Below the pieces are notes generated by a model. The model saw only the letters and a program-made list of their open reading frames with translations. It did no database searches and had not been told where the DNA came from. The translations under genes were made by a program, and so were the position numbers. Of a DNA stretch of 64,000 bases, positions 6,730-18,198 are shown one piece after another; positions within the stretch are counted from its first letter, which is position 1; each line of letters starts with the position of its first letter. Origin of the DNA: a bacterium (GTDB lineage: Bacteria > Myxococcota_A > Bradymonadia > UBA7976 > UBA1532); NCBI GenBank assembly GCA_030426085.1, contig JAUHYW010000043.1:19222-83221 (forward strand), given 5' to 3'.

Positions 6730-9009
6730 ATGACCCGCACGTTGCTCGCCCTGATCACCCTCGCGCTCGCCGCGCCGGCCGTCGCCCAGGAGGCGCCCCC
6801 CGCGCCCGATGACCCGGCCCCGACGCCGCTGGCCGAGGACCCCGACGTGGCACCGCCGCCCGGCGTCGAGGAGATCGTCGTCACCGCCACCCGCAACCGG
6901 GAGAACCTGCAAGACGTGCCCGGCTCGGTGGCGACCCTCTACGACGAGAAGCTGAGCGTCGTCACCGCCGCCGGGGCCGATCTGCGCTTCATCTCGGCCC
7001 GGGTGCCCAGCGTCACCGCCGAGTCGTCGTTCGGGCGGGTCTTCCCCCGGTTCTACATCCGGGGCCTGGGCAACACCGACTTCGACCTCAACGCCTCGCA
7101 GCCGGTCTCGCTGGTCTACGACGGGGTCGTGCTCGAGAACCCCATGCTCAAGGGCTTCCCGGTGTTCGACCTCGACCGCATCGAGGTCCTGCGCGGCCCC
7201 CAGGGCACGCTCTTCGGGCGCAATACGCCGGCCGGCGTCATCAAGCTCGAGTCCAAGCGCCCCGGCGACGAGCTGGACGCGTTCGTGCGGCAGGCGTACG
7301 GCCGGTTCAACCTCATCGACACCGAGGCCGCGGTGGGGGGACCCATCGTCGAAGACATCCTCAGCGGCCGGCTGTCGATCCTCTTCCAGCAGCGGGATGA
7401 CTACGTGGAGAACGTGCACCCCAGCGCCGAGAGCGATCTGGAGGGCTTCCGCGACTTCGCCGCCCGGGGGCAAGTCCTGCTGACGGTGGGTGACTTCCAG
7501 GCGCTGGTCAACGTGCACGGGCGCACCCTGGATGGCACCGCCCGGGTCTTCCGGGCCAACGCGATCGAGACCGGCGGCGGGCCGTCGGACAGCTTCGACC
7601 GTTACACGGTGTCCCACGACGGCCTCAACGAACAGACGCTCGACAGCTATGGGGGCATGCTCGAGCTGACCCAGGCCATCGGCGATCGCATGGAGGTCGT
7701 CGCGATCACCGGCTACGAGCACGCCGAGGGCTCCAGCCGGGGGGACATCGACGGGGGCTTCGGCGCCGCCTTCCTGCCCGATCTGCCGATGGGCCCCGGC
7801 GTGATCCCGTTCCCCTCGGAGAGCGCCGACGCGGTGCCCGGTCTCGACCAGATCAGCCAGGAGGTCCGCTTCGCCGCCCGCGACATGGGCCCCATCGGCT
7901 TCCAGGTGGGTGGGTTCTTCTTCTACGAAGACCTCGACATCGAGAGCTTCAGCTACGACACGCTCACCGAGGGCCGGCCCCAGAACGGCTACGCCTTCCA
8001 GAGCCAGCAGACCACCGCGCTCGCCGGGTTCGGCAGCCTGACGTATCGCATCATCGAGCCCCTCGAGGCCCGGGCCGGGGTGCGCTACTCGCGAGACACC
8101 AAAGAGTTCACCGCCCGCCGCGATCAGTCCCCGGTCGGCGCCGACCCGCTGCCGGCGACCAGCACGACCCTCGAAGGCGACTTCGTGAGCTGGGACGCCA
8201 GCCTGACCTATGCCCTCTCGGATGACATCAACGTCTACGCCCGCGTCGCCCGGGGCTTCCGGGCGCCCTCGATCCAGGGGCGGGTGTTGTTCGGGGATGT
8301 CATCTCGACCGCCGACAGCGAGCGCATCTTGTCGTACGAGGCGGGGGTCAAGTCGCGGCTGTTCGCCGGGGCGCTGACCGCCAACCTCACCGGCTATTAC
8401 TTCACCCTCGATGACCAGCAGCTCACCGCGGTCGGCGGCGCGGGCAACTTCAACACGCTGATCAACGCCGACCAGACCATCGGCTACGGCTTCGAACTCG
8501 ACCTCGCCGCCGCGCCGGCGCGGGGGCTCTTCATCACCGCCGGGCTGAGCCTCAACCACACCGAGATCGACGACCCCGATCTGACCATCGTCGGTGGCGC
8601 GGCCGCGGGGTTGACCTTCCTCGACCCGGTCGTCGACGCCGAGACCAACCGGGTGAACATCGACGGCAACCCGCTGCCCCACGCGCCGGCGTGGATCGCC
8701 AACCTCACCGCCCGCTACGGCTTCGGGGTCGGGCCGGGCGAGATCTTCGCCTTCGGTGACGTCGCCTGGCGCAGCGCGGTGAGCTTCTTCCTCTACGAGA
8801 GCGAGGAGTTCCGCGACGAGGGGCTGCTCGAGGTCGGCCTGCGGGCGGGCTATGCGTGGCAGGCGGGTCTGTTCCAGTTGGAGGGCGCGCTCTACGGGCG
8901 CAACCTGCTCGACGACACCTCGTTCACCGGCGGCGTCGATTTCAACAACCGGGCCGGCTTCATCAACGAGCCCCGCACCTGGGGCGTCGAGCTGAGCGCC
9001 CGCTTCTGA
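6730..9009 (+). CDS. TonB-dependent outer-membrane receptor
   Basis: The 759-residue protein has a cleavable signal peptide (MTRTLLALITLALAAPAVAQ) and a proline-rich linker. The TonB box EEIVVTATR is near residue 46, followed by a plug domain (RFYIRGLGN, DRIEVLRGPQGTLFGRN). The rest is a C-terminal beta barrel ending in ELSARF, with the terminal aromatic residue expected of outer-membrane proteins. These receptors import siderophores, cobalamin, nickel or sugars using energy from TonB/ExbBD. The DRIEVLRGPQGTLFGRNTPAG segment and the domain order resemble the large group of uncharacterised receptors common in Sphingomonas-like genomes. No ligand is indicated by neighbours. The start follows GGGAGGAG. 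Confidence 0.95.
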   Translation: MTRTLLALITLALAAPAVAQEAPPAPDDPAPTPLAEDPDVAPPPGVEEIVVTATRNRENLQDVPGSVATLYDEKLSVVTAAGADLRFISARVPSVTAESSFGRVFPRFYIRGLGNTDFDLNASQPVSLVYDGVVLENPMLKGFPVFDLDRIEVLRGPQGTLFGRNTPAGVIKLESKRPGDELDAFVRQAYGRFNLIDTEAAVGGPIVEDILSGRLSILFQQRDDYVENVHPSAESDLEGFRDFAARGQVLLTVGDFQALVNVHGRTLDGTARVFRANAIETGGGPSDSFDRYTVSHDGLNEQTLDSYGGMLELTQAIGDRMEVVAITGYEHAEGSSRGDIDGGFGAAFLPDLPMGPGVIPFPSESADAVPGLDQISQEVRFAARDMGPIGFQVGGFFFYEDLDIESFSYDTLTEGRPQNGYAFQSQQTTALAGFGSLTYRIIEPLEARAGVRYSRDTKEFTARRDQSPVGADPLPATSTTLEGDFVSWDASLTYALSDDINVYARVARGFRAPSIQGRVLFGDVISTADSERILSYEAGVKSRLFAGALTANLTGYYFTLDDQQLTAVGGAGNFNTLINADQTIGYGFELDLAAAPARGLFITAGLSLNHTEIDDPDLTIVGGAAAGLTFLDPVVDAETNRVNIDGNPLPHAPAWIANLTARYGFGVGPGEIFAFGDVAWRSAVSFFLYESEEFRDEGLLEVGLRAGYAWQAGLFQLEGALYGRNLLDDTSFTGGVDFNNRAGFINEPRTWGVELSARF

Positions 9010-9017
9010 TCAGCGGA

Positions 9018-9239
9018 TCAGATCAGGCCCACCAGCATCACGATCTGGGCGGCGAGCAGCCCCCAGAAGCACGGGGTGCGCCAGCAGGGCAGGGGCTGGG
9101 CCCGGGCCACCGGTGGCCGCGGTGAGCGGATGGGGGCCGGGGGCGGGGTGAGTCGGGCGATTCGGGCCAGCGGCTGCTCGGGCAGATCGGTATATCCCGG
9201 GCCGCGACCCTGGCCGATGGCCGAGGTCGAGTCTCGCAT
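9018..9239 (-). CDS. Small C-terminally anchored membrane protein, unknown function
   Basis: The 73-residue frame starts at ATG 9239, six bases after a strong GAGGAG ribosome-binding site. It is Pro/Arg-rich for about 50 residues and ends in a single hydrophobic helix (FWGLLAAQIVMLVGLI) that could act as a tail anchor with its body in the cytoplasm. It sits convergently nine bases after the TonB receptor stop. No family is recognised. The ribosome-binding site and C-terminal helix are the main reasons for calling it. Confidence 0.5.
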   Translation of the reverse strand: MRDSTSAIGQGRGPGYTDLPEQPLARIARLTPPPAPIRSPRPPVARAQPLPCWRTPCFWGLLAAQIVMLVGLI

Positions 9240-9341
9240 GGTGGTCTCCTCACGGCGCCGGCGCTCCTCGGCGGCCGTGGTCTGGAAACGAGCGCGGGGG
9301 CCCGAAGGTCACGGAATGTTTCTCCCGATGTGCGCCGGACG

Positions 9342-11495
9342 TCACTCGCAGTAGCGGCCCGCCGGGTTCGACGACGCGCAGGTGTTGAGCGAGACGTCGC
9401 CGCCCCGGTCGACCGTGGCGGTCTCGATGTGGATGTGCGGCCCCGACGAGCAGCCCGAGTTGCCGCTGAACGCCAGGAGCTGGCCCTGCTCGACGTGCAC
9501 CCCGTTCCGGATGCCGGGGGCCAGATCTTCGATGTGCAGGTACCAGACGAGCAGGTCGCGGCCCGGGTCGTCGGGGTCGCCGCAGTCGGCCCGCAGCTTG
9601 ACGTAGTTGAAGGCGTTCCAGCAGGCCGGGGTGCAGCCGTTGTCGTAGCAGTTGGGCAGGCCCAGGCGGCTGGCGATGACCGTGCCCGCCATGCCGGCGT
9701 GGATCGGGGTGCCCACCCGGGTGCCATAGTCGATGCCATAGTGCCGCCCGCCCAGCCCGCAGGCCGAGAAGCTCTGGGTCAGCGCGCCCGGCGGCCGATC
9801 GAGGCAGCATTCGCCGTCCCCCCGGCGGCATTGATCGGGCACCCCGGGCGGGTTCTGGCGGCAGCCGTCGGGGCACGGCGTCTCGTCGGCCACCTCGCCC
9901 CCGCGGCACTCATAGAGCGTATCGGCCTCGCCCGCGCCGAGCCCGCTGCCGCAGTAGGCGCCGTCCCCCGCGCCGGCCGCGTCGCACGCGTCGCCCGCGG
10001 GGGGTGCCATGCGGCAGGCGTCGGGGGTGCCCGGCGGCATCTGCTGGCACCCGTCGGGGCACGGCCGGGCGGCGGCGACCATGCGACCGCGGCAGTCGTA
10101 CAGCGTATCGGGGTCGCCCGCGCCGAGCGAGCGGCCGCAGTAGGCGCCGTCCCCCGCGTCGGCCGCCGCGCAGGGGTCCTGCACCGCCCGGCAGGCGTCG
10201 GGCACGCCCGGTGGCATCGACTGGCACCCGGCGGGGCAAGGCATCGCGCTGGCGGTGGTGCGGTTCTGGCAGTCGTACAGCGTGTCGTCGTCGCCGGCGC
10301 CCAGCGAGCGCCCGCAATACAGCCCGTTGCCCGCGTTGGCCGCCGCGCAGGGGTCGCCGTCCGGGCGGCAGGCGTCGGCGACGCCGGGTGGCATCTGCTG
10401 GCATCCGCCGGGGCAGGGGGCCGCGCTGCGGGTGACGCCGCCCCGGCAGTCGTAGAGCGTGTCGGCGTCGCCCGCGCCCAGCGTCCGGCCGCAGTAGGGC
10501 CCGTCCCCCGCGTCGGCGCCGCGGCACGGATCCTCGGGCTGCGGCGGCTGGGCTGCGCGGCAGGCGTCGGGGGTGCCCGGCGGCATCTGCACGCAGCCAT
10601 CGTCACACCGCCGGGCGGCCGCGGTGGCCCCGCCGGCGCAGTCGTAGAGCGTGTCGGGGTCGCCCGCGCCCAGCGTCGAGCCGCAGTACAGCCCGTTGCC
10701 CGCGTCGGCCGCGGCGCAGGGGTCGCCGCCCATGCGGCAGGCGTCGGGGGTGCCCGGCGGCATGGCTTCGCAGCCGTCGATGCATGGGCTCGCGCTCACC
10801 GTCTGGCCGCCCCGGCACACATACAGCGCGTCGGCGTCGCCCCGGCCCAGCGCGCGGCCGCAGTAGGCCCCGTCTCCGGCGTCGGCCGCGGCGCACGGAT
10901 CGTCGTCCCGCACGCAGCCGTCGGGGGTGCCCGGCGGCGCGACCCGGCAGCCGCGGTCGCAGGCCGTCACCTCGGCGGTGGCCCCGCCCACGCAGCGATA
11001 CAGCCGGCCGGCCTCGCCCCCGGTCAGCGTGCCCCCGCACCACGCTCCGTCGCCCGGCGCGCTGGCGCACGGATCGGCCGCCGGCTGCACGCAGGCGCCG
11101 TCCGCGCAGCCGGCGGGGCACGGCTCGACCGCCGCGACTCGGGCGCCGGCGCAGACATAGGCCGAGTTGTGGTCGGTGCCCGGCAGCTCGGCCCCGCAAT
11201 AGGCCCCGTCGGCGGCGTCGACGCAGGGGTCGTCGGGCGGCGGGGCCAGATCGGGCTCGATGCCCAGATCGGCGATGGGCCCTCGATCGGGCCGCGGGGG
11301 TTCGACCCGCTGGTCGGCCTCGATGTCAGCGTCCGATGGAGGCTCGCCGTCCAGCGGCCCGCCGTCGGGCGCAGGCCCCCGATCGAGGGGCGGCAGCGCG
11401 TCGGCCGGGGACATGCCATCGGGCGCCGGTGATGGGTCGGAGCTGCAGGCCGGGGCGGCCGCGGCGAGGAGGGCGAGCAGGAGCGTGACGCGCAT
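9342..11495 (-). CDS. Lipoprotein with eight Cys-rich repeats and a C-terminal M23 (LytM) peptidase domain
   Basis: The lipobox (AAAAPACSSD) is followed by an Asp/Pro linker. Next come eight copies of a roughly 50-residue module, each beginning DPC and containing a DGAYCG-like and a PCPxGCxxMPPGxPDxC-like element. A final domain of about 130 residues is an M23 metallopeptidase. It has the zinc ligands HYGID (HxxxD) and HIH near the end, plus YLHIEDL. M23 enzymes cut peptidoglycan cross-bridges. The repeats probably form a disulphide-braced stalk that projects the peptidase. Repeat number may vary between strains, because the DNA repeats are similar. Length 717 residues; start ATG 11495. Confidence 0.9.
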   Translation of the reverse strand: MRVTLLLALLAAAAPACSSDPSPAPDGMSPADALPPLDRGPAPDGGPLDGEPPSDADIEADQRVEPPRPDRGPIADLGIEPDLAPPPDDPCVDAADGAYCGAELPGTDHNSAYVCAGARVAAVEPCPAGCADGACVQPAADPCASAPGDGAWCGGTLTGGEAGRLYRCVGGATAEVTACDRGCRVAPPGTPDGCVRDDDPCAAADAGDGAYCGRALGRGDADALYVCRGGQTVSASPCIDGCEAMPPGTPDACRMGGDPCAAADAGNGLYCGSTLGAGDPDTLYDCAGGATAAARRCDDGCVQMPPGTPDACRAAQPPQPEDPCRGADAGDGPYCGRTLGAGDADTLYDCRGGVTRSAAPCPGGCQQMPPGVADACRPDGDPCAAANAGNGLYCGRSLGAGDDDTLYDCQNRTTASAMPCPAGCQSMPPGVPDACRAVQDPCAAADAGDGAYCGRSLGAGDPDTLYDCRGRMVAAARPCPDGCQQMPPGTPDACRMAPPAGDACDAAGAGDGAYCGSGLGAGEADTLYECRGGEVADETPCPDGCRQNPPGVPDQCRRGDGECCLDRPPGALTQSFSACGLGGRHYGIDYGTRVGTPIHAGMAGTVIASRLGLPNCYDNGCTPACWNAFNYVKLRADCGDPDDPGRDLLVWYLHIEDLAPGIRNGVHVEQGQLLAFSGNSGCSSGPHIHIETATVDRGGDVSLNTCASSNPAGRYCE

Positions 11496-11522
11496 GAAGA
11501 CTCCGTTCGACGGGTCGACGCA

Positions 11523-12635
11523 TCATCGCGGATCGTGGCACATCATGCACGCGTGGGGGCCGTTGACCACCATCGACTGGAAGGCCAGCCCCTCTTCACC
11601 GAGCGTGGCGAAGGCGTCGACGAAGCCGTCGAGGTCGGCGAGGGCGTCGTCGACGTAGAACCGGTAGGGCCACGCCTCGAACTCGGCGCGCTCGGTGGCC
11701 GCGATCAGGAAGGCGCGGGCGCGCGCCCGGTCACCGACCCGGGCCATGATCTCGGCGTAGGTGAAGTCGGTGCCGACCCCGGCCCAGGGCACGTGCGGCG
11801 TCGGCCCGATCGAGCAGTCTTCGGTCTCGCACCGCGCGAGCGTCTCGTCGATGGCATCCACCGCGACGTCGGGCCAGCCGGATGCCATCGACGCGCCCGA
11901 GGCGGCGCCGATGAAGGTGCCGAGCACGAACAGCGGGTTCTCTTCGTAGAGGTCGTACAGCCGGGCGACGTACGGCTCGCGATCCTGCCCCAGGAAGCCC
12001 GCCGAGCTGCCCTCGAGCATGACCTTCCACGAGGCGATCTCGACGTTCTCCGGGTCGAGGGCCACCGCCCGGTCGATCTCGCTCTGCAAGGGCAGGCCGT
12101 ACTGCACCAGCTCTTCGGGCGGCAGCTCGGCCTCGCGGGCGATGAGCTGCTCGGTGATGTAGGCCACGCCGAGCTGCGCGCTGCGCCAGTACAGGACGGC
12201 CAGCCAGCGGGTGTCGAGCAGGCCCTCCGCGTCGAGCCGGGCGTTGTGGGCTCTCAGGTGGCCCCACAGCTCGGCCCGGCCGTCGGTCTCGAACTGGAGC
12301 GCCTGCCAGAAGAGCTGCTCCCCGCAGGCGAACGCGACCTCGTCCCGGGTGCCGGCGCAGTCTTCGGCGAACAGGCCGTTCCACCGCCCCTCGGCGGCCG
12401 CGAAGTCGGGGTAGCCCAGCCCGGCTTCGGCGTAGGATGTCACCCGGCGCACCCCGGATGGCCGATGGCTCGGCCACTCGTCGGCCTCCGGCGTATCGGG
12501 GGTCTCGGGTGTCTCGGGTGTCTCCGGCGCCGCCGGCATCTCGGGCGGGTCTTCGCCGCCCCCGGCGGTGTCTCCGTCGCCGCAGCCGAGCAGCGCGGTG
12601 GCCGTCAGCAGGGTGATCCACAGTGCGCGTGCCAT
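11523..12635 (-). CDS. Lipoprotein ending in a CxxCH haem-type motif
   Basis: The ATG at 12635 starts a lipoprotein signal (LLTATALLGCGDG) and a Glu/Thr/Pro linker (PETPETPETPDTPE). The 370-residue protein is mostly helical and resembles TPR-like repeats in its alternation of Leu, Ala and Tyr (AVALDPENVEIASWKVML). The last residues are HACMMCHDPR, a perfect CxxCH c-type haem attachment site. No complete cytochrome fold surrounds it. It could be a haem-bearing tail or a chance metal site. The gene is divergent from clpB and its function is unknown. Confidence 0.8.
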   Translation of the reverse strand: MARALWITLLTATALLGCGDGDTAGGGEDPPEMPAAPETPETPETPDTPEADEWPSHRPSGVRRVTSYAEAGLGYPDFAAAEGRWNGLFAEDCAGTRDEVAFACGEQLFWQALQFETDGRAELWGHLRAHNARLDAEGLLDTRWLAVLYWRSAQLGVAYITEQLIAREAELPPEELVQYGLPLQSEIDRAVALDPENVEIASWKVMLEGSSAGFLGQDREPYVARLYDLYEENPLFVLGTFIGAASGASMASGWPDVAVDAIDETLARCETEDCSIGPTPHVPWAGVGTDFTYAEIMARVGDRARARAFLIAATERAEFEAWPYRFYVDDALADLDGFVDAFATLGEEGLAFQSMVVNGPHACMMCHDPR

Positions 12636-12847
12636 CGAGCGTCTCCCCGTCGAAGCGCGGGCCCTCGGCGGCCCGCCGGGAAACCTACTCGTGGGTACCT
12701 TGCCTGTCAATCGGCCGGGCGGCCGGCGCCCCGCGGCCCTCGCCCCACCCCTTTGACGCCCCGGGCGATGTGCTTACCGTCCCTCCGTCCGCAGAACAGA
12801 AGCACTTTTGACCGGCGCCCCGAGGCGCCGCCGGGAAGGGACACCCC

Positions 12848-15454
<2,607 letters not shown>

Positions 15455-15522
15455 GCCGCCGCGGCCCGCCCTGGTCTTGGTATGATCACCCGGTGCACGC
15501 CCCGGGGCAGGGAGGGTCGCCC

Positions 15523-18042
15523 ATGCCGAGCGCACGAACGAGAGCCGTCTCGCGGGCCGTCTGCCTCGCGGTCATCGCAGGCCATGGCTGCATCGAGCAG
15601 TCTTCACAATCGGAGCCGGTGGACGCCGCCCCGATCGACCGGGGGGCCGACGGCCCCGTGGATGGCGCGCTCGACCGGGGGGACCGGGATGGGCCGCCGA
15701 ACCCGGACGCCCGGCTCGATCCGGGGCCCGACGACAGCGTGGACGCCGCGCCCGATCCGGGCCCCGACGACAGCGTGGACGCCGCGCCCGACGCCGGGCC
15801 CATCGACCCGACGATCCCGCCGTCCCACGCCCAGGTCGCGGTCTCGCGCCGGGGCGAGGCGCTGGTCTTCGTGTATCCCGACCCCGCCGGGCGCCTCGTC
15901 GCGGTGGAGCTGCCGCCCGGCGCGGCGGCGCCCGGCGAGCCCCGCGCGCTCGCCCCGCTCGACGTGACCCCGACCCGGGTCGTCGCCGCGGCGGCGGACG
16001 ACGGGCGCTGGGTCGCCTACGGATCCCCCGACGCGCCGATCGCGCTGCTCGACCTCGACGCGCCCGACGCCGCGCCGCGGGTGCTCGGCGAGCTGTACGG
16101 GCCGCCGCTCGTGGCGCCGACCGGGGCCGGGGTCCTGGTGATCGGGCGCGCCGCCGACGGCCGGCTCGCGTGGCAGCGGGCCACCGCCGCCGGGCTCGAG
16201 CCGCCGGTCGTCGATCCTTTCGACCGGGGCCTGCCCGACGACGCGGCAAGCATCGCCACCGGGGTCGTGCTGCACTTCGGCGAGGTCGGCCAGTGCCTGC
16301 ACATCGCCGACGATGGCGCGACCGCCCGCAGCTTCGTGTGCCCTACCGGCCGCGGTCGCCTGCTCACCGCCGGGGATCGCAGCCTGCTCGCCCACGCGTA
16401 CACCTTCGGTCAGACCCGGCAGCTCGGCGTCTCGCCGCTGTTCGGGCCCGGCGAGCCGTTCCGGGTCGCCGTCCTCGCCGATGACGATGACGGCACCCTG
16501 TTCGGCCGGGTCGGCGCCGAGGCGCCGGTGATCGGGCTGGACGTCGCGCGGCAGGCCCTCGACGCCTCCATCGCCACGCCCGATGGCATCTGGAAGACCG
16601 TCGAGACCTGGGACCCCGACGCGCCGCCCTTCGATCGGACCCGGGCCCTGGTCCGGCGCTCGTCCGACGGCCCGCCGGCCGAGCTGGTGGCGCTCGACTT
16701 CCGCCTCGACGGCCGGCCGGCGATCCGCATCTTCGAATTGCAGCCGGCTTTCGTCGGCGATCCGCCGTATGCCATCCCGGACCACGAAGGCTGCCAGCCG
16801 CGACCCGAGGTCTGTGATGGGGTCGATCAGGATTGTGACGGCCGGGTCGACGACGGTCGGTGCTGCCCGGGCGCCGGGATCGAGGCGCGGTGGCAGACTC
16901 GGGACCCCGTCGCGCGGGTCGAAGGCGGCGGGCCCGCGCTGCTGATCGCGGATCCGGACCGAAGCGGATACCGCGTGCTCTATCGCTTCGCCGACAGCCA
17001 CCGCTGGGAAGGCCGGCACCTGAACGTGCTCCAGGACCTCGACGGCGACGCCGTCTCGCTCGGCGTCACCATCGACGACGCGATCGACGGCCGCTTCCTG
17101 CTCGCCGCGCAGGGGGTCACCGCGCTCGTCGCCCGGCACGTCGTCGACGGCGCGCCGGGGCCGTGGTCGCTGTTCATGGCCCACCCCACGCGCGCCCCCG
17201 ACGAGGCGCCCCCGCCGCGGGTCGCGCTCGGCTGCGACGCCGTGCTCGCCGCGGCGACGCTCTCCACCGACGGGCCCGACGGTCAGCCCGACGGCGAGCG
17301 CTTCGTCGTCGTCTGCGCCGCGCGCATCGTGATCGTCTCGGCCGCGCCCGGCGCGGCGCTCGAGGTCTACCCGGTCGAAGGGCTCGAGATGCCGCCGCTG
17401 GCGTGGGCCACGCTCTCGCCCGTCGAGCGGGGTGAACTCGGGCTCCTGGTGGGACACCGAATCCCGGGGGAGGGCGCCTGGAGTGTGCGCGCGCTCGTCA
17501 TCGAGGACGCGCCGCGGCCAGCCATCCGACCGGGCTTCCTGCCGCCCGCGCTCGAACTGCTCGGCCCCGATGACCCGATGTGGCCGATCCATCCCCACCC
17601 GGTGCCGACCCGGCCGTCGATCCAGATCGTGGACGATCGTCGGGCCCGCCTGGCGTTCGGGGCGCGCGATGATCAGGGGCGGCGGGCGACGACCTGGCGT
17701 CGGGTGCTGTTCGCGCCCGAGGTCCAGGCGGTCCGGGTATCGGACGTGGTCTTCGCCGTGCTCGGCGCGGGGCCGGTGTCGGGCGCCGATGGCGCGGAGG
17801 CGACCGGCTGGTGGGCGGCGGACGTGCTCGGCAACGACCGGCGCTACGGCCTGTGGTCGACCGATCCGATGCTGACCCTCGAAGGCGGCTCCATCTGGGC
17901 CGCTGCCAACGACACCCGCTGGCTCGACGCGCGCATCGACGCCGCGGACCACGCGCTGGCCGTCGTCACGCCCCTCGACGACACCGACCGGGCGTGGCGC
18001 TTCCGTACGTTCGGCGTCGACTGTCGACCGCCCGCCCGCTGA
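15523..18042 (+). CDS. Lipoprotein with Asp/Pro linker and MopE-type Cys motif
   Basis: The ATG at 15523 follows GGAGGG and gives a short signal peptide with a probable lipobox (VIAGHGCIEQ). A 70-residue linker of DSVDAAPDPGPDD repeats precedes two beta-rich domains. Between them lies CDGVDQDCDGRVDDG, the Cys/Asp motif of MopE-like proteins that commonly binds metal. The rest of the 839 residues has propeller-like spacing but no family I can name. It is probably a surface or periplasmic protein. It lies 68 bp after clpB but has its own ribosome-binding site. Confidence 0.85.
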   Translation: MPSARTRAVSRAVCLAVIAGHGCIEQSSQSEPVDAAPIDRGADGPVDGALDRGDRDGPPNPDARLDPGPDDSVDAAPDPGPDDSVDAAPDAGPIDPTIPPSHAQVAVSRRGEALVFVYPDPAGRLVAVELPPGAAAPGEPRALAPLDVTPTRVVAAAADDGRWVAYGSPDAPIALLDLDAPDAAPRVLGELYGPPLVAPTGAGVLVIGRAADGRLAWQRATAAGLEPPVVDPFDRGLPDDAASIATGVVLHFGEVGQCLHIADDGATARSFVCPTGRGRLLTAGDRSLLAHAYTFGQTRQLGVSPLFGPGEPFRVAVLADDDDGTLFGRVGAEAPVIGLDVARQALDASIATPDGIWKTVETWDPDAPPFDRTRALVRRSSDGPPAELVALDFRLDGRPAIRIFELQPAFVGDPPYAIPDHEGCQPRPEVCDGVDQDCDGRVDDGRCCPGAGIEARWQTRDPVARVEGGGPALLIADPDRSGYRVLYRFADSHRWEGRHLNVLQDLDGDAVSLGVTIDDAIDGRFLLAAQGVTALVARHVVDGAPGPWSLFMAHPTRAPDEAPPPRVALGCDAVLAAATLSTDGPDGQPDGERFVVVCAARIVIVSAAPGAALEVYPVEGLEMPPLAWATLSPVERGELGLLVGHRIPGEGAWSVRALVIEDAPRPAIRPGFLPPALELLGPDDPMWPIHPHPVPTRPSIQIVDDRRARLAFGARDDQGRRATTWRRVLFAPEVQAVRVSDVVFAVLGAGPVSGADGAEATGWWAADVLGNDRRYGLWSTDPMLTLEGGSIWAAANDTRWLDARIDAADHALAVVTPLDDTDRAWRFRTFGVDCRPPAR

Positions 18043-18198
18043 GCGACGGCAGCCCACCGAGCGGGGCCGGCGTGCGCCGCCCGGCGTGTACGCCTGCCCC
18101 TGACATCCGGCCGCGGCTCGCCGCGCCGCTGAAAGGCCGCACGCCGTCGGCGTACACTGGTCGCCCCCGGACGACGGGGCGCGACCCGTGAGGAGCCG

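Noticed and set aside
12636..12847. CIRCE or other heat-shock operator upstream of clpB
   Set aside because: No 9-bp inverted GAGTGCTAA-type element was found; only a generic TTGACG with a weak -10.
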